This document shows, in pieces, positions 55,736 through 64,000 of a DNA stretch of 64,000 bases (positions are counted from its first letter, which is position 1; each line of letters starts with the position of its first letter). The position numbers and the translations under genes were made by a program. Origin of the DNA: Bolinopsis microptera (lineage: Eukaryota; Ctenophora; Tentaculata; Lobata; Bolinopsidae); contig NC_087078.1 in the NCBI RefSeq assembly GCF_026151205.1, positions 11,046,175 through 11,110,174 of the forward strand. The letters are read 5' to 3'. The notes beneath the pieces are model-generated. The model saw nothing but the letters and a program-made list of their open reading frames with translations, did not search any database and was not told the DNA's origin.

Positions 55736-58281
55736 TATTGTACTACCTTGTCGTCACATACGATTGTGAATTGTTTCTGCAATATTATGTGAAATGTTTT
55801 GTTAGTCTGTAGTTCTATAGTTTGTGGTGAACCAACCTAGCTGCTTTTATCGTAAGTTCCGAATTTTGGCAATAGATAATTCCGCATCCAAAAAGAAAAT
55901 ATCTGGGACGTGAGCAGGTATGTGCATTATACTGGATATAATTATATTTTTGCTATTTTTGTTGGAGCAAGCGAAACCTTCCGACCGTGTCTGTGCTGCA
56001 AGTCTGCTCAGACTTTGTCTAGACAATTTATGAACTTTACAAATTGTCCCGTCTGCTTGACTCAAAGAAGTAATTTGAAATTCAGTTGGCGTTTAATTTG
56101 TAATCGAAATGTAACCTGCATCACAGCAAGCACGAATGACATAGCCATAATTACTGATCTCAATTATATCAATAGTAACACAGAAGAAACATTTAAGTAT
56201 CAGTGCTACAATCAAACCTTTTTGAGCTAAGGTATGCCTTCTTCAGAAATGACATTGATTAAGATTATTTAGTTCTTCGTGAACTTTAGGACTGGTATGC
56301 TTATTCGATTGAATATAATTTAAGCCACCACCTTTACAATAAAGCAGTAACGCACGGAGTTCGTTTTACTTTCTTATGCAGCTTAGGCGATGAATTTTAT
56401 TTTACTTTATAATTTTATAACAGAAATGAATTGTTCAAGGATAATAAGATGCTGATTTAAAGGGAGGTATAGTTAAATATACAGGTGATATTTCAGCTTC
56501 TTCCCAGCATTGTTTGCTATGGGTTTAAAACGTCCTCCTACAAATGAGTTATTATTATTCCAATTCCTCTGTCGGTTGACTCCTCCTGTTACCGAGCAGG
56601 GTATTGATCTGGTTACCTGGTGTTGTCGTGTGACTTCTTTAGACAGCCAATCAAAGGCTTTTGTGTTGCCCACGTGCGTACAATGGACCAATCAGAGATA
56701 AGTATTTTGGATTGATTTGGTTTCCGAGACAACAGCTCAGTGTTCAGTATTCAGGCTGGGTAGTCAAGCCTGTTAGACTGAAGTTACAAGACTTACTCTG
56801 GCGAGACATATCTCATATCCTTACACTTTGAATAGTGGATATTTGCTGACACAGTCATTGTGGCCGTCACCCTTGATTGGTGTAAATAGTTCTTTAAACA
56901 CAGCTGTTTATAACATGTTTGGGAAAAGCAGTAATTCTGATCGCTTGGCTGCTTGAATCCCGCCTAGACTGACACTGAGGTCAGACCTGGGAAATGAGTT
57001 CACTAAATTCCAAACTTGTACCACTGTCAGGTTTCTGGTCTATCTGGACAGGATCTTAATCTGAAAAGGATTCATCAGTCGTCACTATGATCTGAGATTC
57101 AAGATTGACGCATTCTTAGAAGCTCAACCGTGCATTCCCCATGATATCTCAGTCAAACCAAAATATTGGTAAGGTTTCTAATTCATCCGGGTGACACCTG
57201 CGCCGGAGCATGAATTACAACTTCATGTCGCAGGTAAGCTATCTTGCAACACGTGATCTGTGGAAATATCACGTGATCCCGCAAAAGTCACGTTTTTTAT
57301 TCCGCGAGTCACGTGATTCCTCCACAAATCATGGCTGGATGCTGGAGTGAGACAGATGAAGCTAGCTCGCTACTTTCCCGTAGGCTCCGTGTTTAGGACG
57401 ATTACATGAGACTATCTGGGGGACAATAGTTTTCATCACTGTTGAGGCTTGTTGGGCGGCGTTGCAGCCATTTGATCGCTATTTTAATTTCTTTGAAGTT
57501 CTATATCACGCCTAAATACCATTCGTCCGTGTTTGAAAGTTGTCAGAATGTCTGCTTCATGCCATACAAAGCCGGGTTAAATCCTTCCGTCATTTTCTCT
57601 TCTTCAGGTTGGGTTTTGTTGGTACGAATTTCCGAGTAGGCAAAGTATATAACTTCAATCCACTCCTTCATGAATGTTTGCTTTCTGTAAATATTTGTCT
57701 CTGACATATAATGATTAAGTTTAACCACATAATGGCCCAGCCAATTTTAAATTCGTCTGTAAATTCAATCGTATAACGAAAAATTATGCAGTTTCATCGC
57801 CACATCCTAACCATACAGACACAAGTCCAACAATTATATTTTATTTATAAGTTTATAGCAACAACTATCAACAGTCATTCGTCTTAACAAATGGACACTT
57901 AACATAACATAACAGTTAAACAGGATATTTAAGAGCTGAAACCTCCCGGTAGTGGTCAAAAGCCCCCATTGCTTTGAGGATGTGTGATTCGAATAAAGTA
58001 TAAGTAGTCATTAGTCAATTATATAAGTAATAATTTTATAAGTAGTTGGTCTGCAACTTTCTTGGATCAAATGGTCGTTGTTTTATCATTTGGCCGTGAC
58101 CCAATAAATTGTTTACTGTTACAATATTTATTTAGCTTTAACAGTTTAACTGTTTAAAGTAATTGCGTTCAATGTCGAGTTCTATTTGTTTCTATTTTGA
58201 GTCCGTTTCATCCGGTTTTTAGTTACGCGTAAGCTGTTATAAAAAATTCAGTTCGACACCTGATACTGATCAGGATTCTGA
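55736..58281. other. Intergenic stretch with a possible promoter-like segment
   Basis: No gene accepted. About 56645-56697 contains two CCAAT boxes (AGCCAATCAAAG, GACCAATCAGAG) with a CACGTG between them, a common animal promoter arrangement, but no first exon can be tied to it. A 106-codon frame at 55910-56230 has several Cys (CLCCK, CPVC) but no recognised domain. Confidence 0.35.
56645..56697. promoter_or_regulatory. Paired CCAAT boxes with an E-box (candidate promoter element)
   Basis: CCAAT at about 56648 and 56690, about 42 bp apart in the same orientation, with CACGTG between them. NF-Y binds such CCAAT boxes and bHLH factors bind CACGTG. No linked gene was found, so this is tentative. 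Confidence 0.3.
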
Positions 58282-61200
58282 TCACGCAGAGCGAGCCAAT
58301 GCCATCTTCAATAAAGACGGTTCCTTCAATAAATTCCTCCCCTTTCTTCTGAGAGTAGCCCTGCTACTGATTACCCCAAAATTGTCCAACCCAGTCTTCG
58401 CTCTAGTCCCATTTCCAGAGAAGTCGATGAGATTGAGGTGAAAACATTCCCGAACATAATCCTCGTCCCAGGAGAGGTGATTACTGGAGAAGGTCAGACT
58501 TCTCAAAGACGGCAGCTGTTGGGTCACAAAATCTGGCATCTCAGAAAGATAATTGTTATCCAGATGAAGATTCTCCAGACTTCTCATCTTGAGGACCTGT
58601 TCCGGGATGCTACTGATAAGATTGTACACCAAGGAGAGGTCTCTGAGTGTGATCATATCCGTCAGGACCAGGGGGAACTTGTCCAGATTGTTGTTCCCAA
58701 GTCTGAGTTCCTCTAACGAGCTCAGTTTCATCATCACGTCCTCGTCTAGAGAACACAGTCTGTTGTGAGTTAAATTGAGCCGCTTCAGTTTAGTGAACTG
58801 CTCCAACCCCATGATACCATTGATGGTATCCAGCTCGCTCTTAGTAACCGCTAGTTCTTGTAAAACTCCTTTACACGTTATCCCTCTCAGATCCACGACC
58901 CCGTTCTTCATTTTAGTCTCACAAATGTGGAGTGACACCAAGTTATTAAGTGCCCAGATATTAGTGATATCACCGGGTGACAGGTCCAGAAAGAGGAGGT
59001 ATTTAGTCTGCTGGTGTTGGTAGGTGATAAGGGTGAGAGTCAGGGTGTTTTGGGCGTGGTATAGTTCCTCCAGCATCTCTTCGTGGGTCCACCTGGCCAT
59101 GTCTTCTCCGTTTATCTTTATTATCACGTCACCACACTGCAAATATTTATGATAACAATAAATCTTCCTTGCCCTGCGAGCCCTTGATAATAATGTTCCT
59201 TTTCAAGGTTTGAGACCTGGGTACTCGAAACCTTATCTTATCTTATCTTATCTTATGAGGATTCGTTGCGACGCAACAAGGCCATCGAATGAGTCGACTA
59301 CCTTTGTTATTTTACTTCGGCATTACCTGCATTACAATGTAAACCAGCACTTTCAAGGAAGAGCTTTACAAGAAGCCGAAGGATCGTTCCTAAGGCCAGC
59401 AACGGTTAAGGCACTATGCCACACTTTCTTCGCCCGAGGCTTCGCTGTGTTGATCAAGCACAGCTCCTCATTTAACCCTCACACCCGATTTCTCGAGCAT
59501 TCGGCTGAGTGAACCGTGGGGCTACATAGACCACTCGGGATCCTTAGCAGAGCGTCAACGACGCTCACCCCACGACTAGGCAGGCAGTGGGATTCGAACT
59601 CGCAATCTTACGATTACAAATCCGATGATCAACCAACTACGCTACCTGGCCTCTAATTTAAGATTTCTTATAATAAGATAATGTTTAATTAACCAAGTTT
59701 TATTAATTTAAGTGTTCTCAGAGCCACGTACAGTGAATTCACGTACCATATCGTAACTACAGAGATGCAATATCGATTAATGTCTTTTGAAATGAATGAT
59801 TAGAAGACAATCACAGGTTGGGTATATGTACGATTTTCTTTAAGCCTCTGATAAAAGACATAAACATGATAAATTATACTGCCAGTATATTCGTCCATAA
59901 TTATGTCTTTTGTTAGAGCGTTGATTAGAAAGATATTTGGCGTGTATTTGATTATCTCACCTATGTTGTAATACTTAAATAATACGAAATTACCGGTCAT
60001 TAACCTTGGTTCCGTGGACATTTTATGTAAATATTTTATAATATAATGATAAGATTGGTATAGGATCGATAGTGGTTACAATTTTCTGGAATGCTGGAGT
60101 ATGAATATAGTATTTTCTATCGATTTTGTTGTGTAACGAGACAGCCGGTTATTTCGTATTATTTAAGACGCTAGACAAAGTAAAAGACGCTAGATAATCA
60201 CGGCAAATGTCTTTAATCGACGCTCTGTTGAGAGGTTTAGGCGTATATTAGTAATTAAAATACAAATTACAATAGTCAGAAAAGTAAAACAGTATTCCTC
60301 GTTACTTCAGCACATTGAAAGAACGCCGCATGATAATCCGATCAAAAGACGCAATAAGTATTGATCTTTTGTTTAACTCTACCCGGAAAAGGTTTATTTA
60401 GTTTTAATTGTCATCCAATAAGTTAGGCACCTGCCTAAAAGATGATTTTGAGGCATTTTATTTTATGCGGATCATCTGCTGGGATGTACATGCGATTTAA
60501 GTTCGCATATTATCTTTGTTGCATATTATCCGGCAAATGACTCCGATCTTCCCTAACTCATCAGATGATAACGTTTCATTTTGTAAATAAAAACTATTTA
60601 CAATGCAACATTGGCCATCCTGAAAGTTACAAGTCCGATCTCAAGTTTGAGTGACTTGTTTTTTGTTACAATACGATCAGTGCGAACTGAAAGAGTTGAG
60701 GTATTTTTGTTCTACCGCGATTGTGTCCCATCTCCCACTCTCCTCTTTGGTTATGTGACGTCATTATTATGACGATATTATATTATCGTCTAGAATTGTA
60801 CCGGTAAAACGCACATCATTTGAAGCTCATTTACACCACTTTTCCTAGCAACCTTATTAATATTATTCACCTCAACAGTCAACACCTTTTATACTATATC
60901 AGCTTCAGTCTCGCCTCGTTCCGTGAGACAACTTAAGAGCTATAACACCTTTAATCTTTATATAACACCTTCATAACACCTTATAGTTTTAGACGGGACA
61001 CTGTGTCACGCTCTACCTTTTTGTTTTAGTACGTGTCAAAAATTTGGATTCTCAGTGATTTTCAGTGATATCATATCTGAGCTCATTTGTATCATGAGCT
61101 TTAAAAACCAACTTTATTGCAGCAAATTTAGGGTACAAAAAAGTAGCTAAACAATCTTTTCGCTTTTATTCATATTTTATTTCCTAAAACCTAATATTGT

Positions 61201-63540
61201 GGAGCTTATTCAAAATACTAAAATATCTGTCACTATCTCAATCTGATGGTGATGCAACTAATTTCATTCAAATTTTGTCTTGATTTAAAGTCGGCCACCC
61301 TGCTCGAGAGTTTGTTTTCTAATATGAATTATGACGTCAAATATAATATGACGTCAAATACAATATGACGTCAAATATATTACGACGTCAAATATATACA
61401 ATATGACGTTATAATATGTGAAAACAAACTGAATGGTTTAAGTGTCAAATTAAGGAATGGTCTAAATAAATGTCCATAGTTTATTACCTTTTAAAGTTTT
61501 AAATCTAAAGACATGCACTATTAATTTTTGTAAACTAAATTTGTTGCAATTTCGTATCATTAACCCTCTTGAATTATCCTACCTTAACCCCAGCATTCTC
61601 CATGATCCCCTCGTCCGTCAGATCTGACACCAGCAAACTTCGAACTGTAGAGTTTCCAACTCTTGCGAAATTCTCTGAACGATATTACTAATTAAATATT
61701 CTAAATGTGCTGAATCACATCCAAATCTAGATCTACTTTATGCTCCAAATAATCGATATTTGTTAGCTTTTAAGAGCTGAGGCAGGCAGGCCAGGTCACC
61801 AAGCTGTGATTGGTACAGGATTTATCCTGGTAATTAAGCTCGGAGGATATCAGTGACGCGATTCCCACTACAGTGTAAGCTGCAGTGTAGCTGTAATAGT
61901 CTACCGCCATTCGGAATGAGTGTGAACTTGCTTACCAGGCAATCATGATTTCCGCTTGGTTCTCATCAGGTCTCTAAGAAAGCCAACAGTGTGCTGATAT
62001 GCATTGTCATATGTACTTCCTAGAAGCAACACACGGCCCATTTTCGGACTTGCACGAGTTATAATTATTATTAAGAGCTGAATCTAGCCATTTACTCTCC
62101 GAATAAAAATATTTTTACTGACCTGACTAATGAGATCTTTACTTAAGACAACATTTAAATCTCGAAAGTTTATATACCTACTTGCAAAAGCCAAAAATAA
62201 AGGGCCCACATAAATGGGGTTAATTAGGGAGGTTGATGGCATTCAAAAGGGCTCTGAATTCCGTTCAACACGAAGTGCAAACCCCATAATCCACATACCA
62301 TTCAAAATATTATCAAATAATATCATCATCATCGTTGGATTGATAATTGGGAATATATATTGGCTTGTGACCGTTTAAAGATTTAACGTTTACCAGCTTG
62401 AACATCAAAGTTTACTTTCTTCTAATAACCGAAATTCTCAACGTTTATCCCCCAAATAATGCACATATTATATAAATAATGCAAATATCATATGTGTCTT
62501 ATAGCTGCATAATAAGATCTTTAACGGCTTGACGTGCCTCCCGAAGAAATTCATAAAGTTTCTACCATGGTAATCAAATGCGCTTTTGTCAGAGGGGGAT
62601 ATCGGTCAAGCAAATTCCCGAGTTGTCTGCGATATTTCGTGATGGGGAACAGTGTACTTGATTTGATTGTGCTGCTGTGAGATAAGGATTAAGGAATTGC
62701 TTAACTATATCAAATCCCGTTTTCCTCGTCACGAAATCACGCGGGGTATGATTGAGAGCTTCTCACTCCTATAAAAGTTGTGCAATAATACGCATTCGAA
62801 TCGCAATTCGCGATTTGGCAACTTACGATTCGCTTTGAAGGCGGCCAATTCAGTTTTAAAAGTACCTATAAGTGATAAGTTTTTGTTGTGAGCACACAAA
62901 TTTGATGGGCTTATCAGTTTGAGTTTTTATGGCCAGATTTTCTAATAGTTTTGGAAAGCCCGAATTTCTCAAACACCTCTCACTGAAGAGATCTTGCATA
63001 GATGCAAGTTACTTATATAATTTTATTATCATCTTAGCATCTTGAAGTTTGAAGGCTAGGAATGTTATTCAGAGGTTGATATTAGACCAGGTTACGTAGT
63101 CTTTGCTAGATGGGGAGCACTTCAGAAAGTGACAAGTTCTTAAATTAACATAATTAAAAGATGGGCTCATTTCCGGACTTTTGTCCTTTATACCTCTTAG
63201 ATTAATAGGGACAAGGTCTGTTTTTTTCTGAGGGACATGAACTTCAGTCAAAACTTTTCCTGGCAAGGTAGTCTGGGAAAATGATGAAAAAACCAATCAG
63301 TCTAGCTTGTCAACTCCCAACCGACAACGGCCCGGATCGTCGCTAGAGCTCATTTCTTCGTTCTTTACTTTTAGCATCTACATACAGTAGCAGTGACATA
63401 ATCCCAATCCTGAATATAGAATCATCTGGGAACTAATTTGCAAACATTGTGTAGGAATGTGTTTTTGTTGTTTACAAAGTGCAACAACGCCGACAGGGCC
63501 AGTCGTGAAACCTGTTGTTATAATTGGCGGAATCTTTCAT
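58282..63540 (-). CDS. PDZ plus leucine-rich-repeat protein (four exons)
   Basis: My exon model, in transcription order: 63540-63476, 62674-62566, 61672-61583, 59136-58282. All junctions keep phase (2, 0, 0) and give 372 aa from ATG to stop. Residues ~50-130 look like a PDZ domain interrupted by two introns: HLITM, then NSTVRSLLVSDLTDEGIMEN, then AGVK joined to CGDVIIKINGEDMARW, then TLTLTL. About seven LRRs follow (~130-330), for example LKRLNLTHNRLCSLDEDV, LEELRLGNNNLDKFPLVL and LENLHLDNNYLSEMPDFV. A basic tail ends the protein. No signal peptide or membrane span is visible, so a cytoplasmic scaffold is likely. LAP proteins such as Scribble carry LRRs before PDZ; here the order is reversed. 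The last exon and the exon at 61583 are secure; the two 5' exons rest on phase and splice sites. Confidence 0.78.
59232..59652 (-). mobile_element. tRNA-derived SINE (~420 bp) in intron 3 of the PDZ-LRR gene
   Basis: Read on the minus strand, the head is tRNA-like: A box TAGCGTAGTTGG, a TGT (Thr-type) anticodon position in TTTGTAA, and B box GAGTTCGAATCCC. A long GC-richer body then ends in a (TAAGA)n-type tail, seen on the plus strand as four or more TTATC units at 59232-59256. This organisation is standard for tRNA SINEs mobilised by a LINE. It differs from the SINE at 28697. The anticodon stem is poorly paired, so it is not a working tRNA. I could not define target duplications. Confidence 0.8.
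59653..61582. other. PDZ-LRR gene intron 3, remainder
   Basis: AT-rich intronic DNA; the CRE-like cluster at 61329-61411 is listed separately. No exon seen. Confidence 0.45.
61329..61411. promoter_or_regulatory. Cluster of tandem CRE-like sites (TGACGTCA)
   Basis: Five near-regularly spaced sites: TGACGTCA three times, CGACGTCA once and TGACGTTA once, in a repeat of AATATGACGTCAAATA type. TGACGTCA is the palindromic cAMP-response element bound by CREB/ATF factors. A further TGACGTCA lies at about 60758. The cluster is in intron 3 of the PDZ-LRR gene and could be an enhancer or simply a microsatellite that happens to contain the motif. Confidence 0.55.
61790..61840 (+). repeat. SINE-body fragment
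   Basis: GGCCAGGTCACCAAGCTGTG + ATTGGTACAG matches the body of the SINE at 28697-28962 (GGCCAGTTACCAAGCTGTGA + TTTGGTACAG). The head and target duplications are not evident here. It lies in intron 2 of the PDZ-LRR gene. Confidence 0.55.
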
Positions 63541-63770
63541 TGTATTGTTAAGTGTTATACATATAGCTATTAGTATTTAGATCAAATAATTCTTAGATAT
63601 TATGTTGTCTTTAGTATCTGGGAGCAGTCTGGCGACCAGATAATTTTCAGCTATCATATTTTCTTCATAAAATCAGTAAATAACGCATCACAAATATCCT
63701 GCGTACATTTTAGTGAAAAAGCTTTATAAGGAAAGCCAAATACTAATCGTTCCTATATATTATAGCAACA
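63541..63770. promoter_or_regulatory. Candidate bidirectional promoter
   Basis: A 230-bp AT-rich interval between two divergent predicted start codons (63540 minus, 63771 plus). No clear TATA or CCAAT box decides the start sites. It depends on both first exons being real. Confidence 0.3.
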
Positions 63771-63837
63771 TGGACAAAGTTGCTCAAAGAGAATTATACG
63801 GTCCATGTGAAGTTCTTCTCGCTGATTCCAACCAGGC
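63771..63837 (+). CDS. Possible first coding exon of a gene running off the window (head-to-head with the PDZ-LRR gene)
   Basis: ATG at 63771 opens MDKVAQRELYGPCEVLLADS then NQ and meets CAG|GCAAGAG at about 63837, which fits the consensus of the rare GC-AG donor class. The start is 231-233 bp from the divergent start of the PDZ-LRR gene, which suggests a shared promoter. The peptide is too short to recognise, and the remainder would lie beyond the window. Confidence 0.35.
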
Positions 63838-64000
63838 AAGAGTCTTTTAAGTTTTATCAGCGGTTTTTCTCAATATCGCCAAAGCATCCTTTAATCCCTC
63901 CATGAACTGTACAGTATATGCGTTGTGTTCCTCCTTAAGTCAATATAATATTACAATGTTCCCATTTCCCACACACATCTTTTTTCACCACTATCAGTGC

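Noticed and set aside
55562-55812. Reading frames MYPKMYLNMY... and MYLIMYLIMY...
   Set aside because: They are translations of a ~12-bp tandem repeat; the period keeps frames open by chance.
55910-56230. 106-codon Cys-containing frame as a small secreted protein
   Set aside because: No convincing signal peptide, no known cysteine pattern, and no splice or promoter context. Kept only as a remark.
59587-59652. tRNA-Thr gene on the minus strand
   Set aside because: The tRNA-like part continues into a ~350-bp body with a (TAAGA)n tail and has weak stems. It is a SINE head.

Overview
This is a window of intron-rich, AT-rich animal nuclear DNA. The protein content is metazoan: an ER thioredoxin/J-domain protein, a lysosomal sulfatase, a rhodopsin-family receptor, a BTB protein and a PDZ-LRR protein. 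The mobile DNA includes 5'-truncated non-LTR retrotransposons, tRNA-derived SINEs, MITEs, a large foldback element and degenerate CCCTAA (telomere-type) repeats. The style suggests a non-vertebrate animal such as a cnidarian, but the species cannot be fixed from the sequence. No bacterial operon or CRISPR array is present.

Layout. Positions 66-597 hold the last two exons of an unrecognised gene. Positions 600-15900 are a graveyard of mobile elements: a 1.7 kb inverted-repeat element, an interrupted partial copy of the neighbouring BTB gene's last exon, two related reverse-transcriptase fragments, a GC-rich hairpin patch, and a 4.4 kb foldback element whose arms are built from GCGCTTATAAGCGC-type palindromes and flanked by an 8-bp duplication. 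A Harbinger-like MITE with three poly-G runs precedes a four-exon BTB gene (16207-18092).

Positions 19172-47326 are one large gene, a 17-exon orthologue of DNAJC10/ERdj5 (777 aa by my exon model, ending in RDEL). It hosts two intronless genes. A GALNS-like sulfatase lies antisense in intron 2 (21026-22570), and a rhodopsin-like GPCR lies sense in the 16.7 kb intron 4 (33129-34229). The GPCR's last codons are the first unit of a ~6.5 kb, ~200-copy minisatellite (34199-40746) in the same intron.

Positions 47327-58281 hold a third 5'-truncated retrotransposon, a perfect 151-bp-arm inverted repeat, small tandem repeats and no gene I can defend. Positions 58282-63540 (minus strand) encode a PDZ-LRR protein whose four exons keep phase and give 372 aa. 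Head-to-head with it, 233 bp away, is a possible first exon of a plus-strand gene at 63771.

Functionally, DNAJC10 reduces disulfides in ER clients and GALNS is a secretory-pathway enzyme that matures in the ER, so host and nested gene share a compartment. That may be coincidence. The most unusual signals are the GPCR-tail-derived giant minisatellite, the doubly nested host gene, the tandemly duplicated splice donor of DNAJC10 exon 1, the foldback element, and the BTB exon that was duplicated and then broken by transposons.
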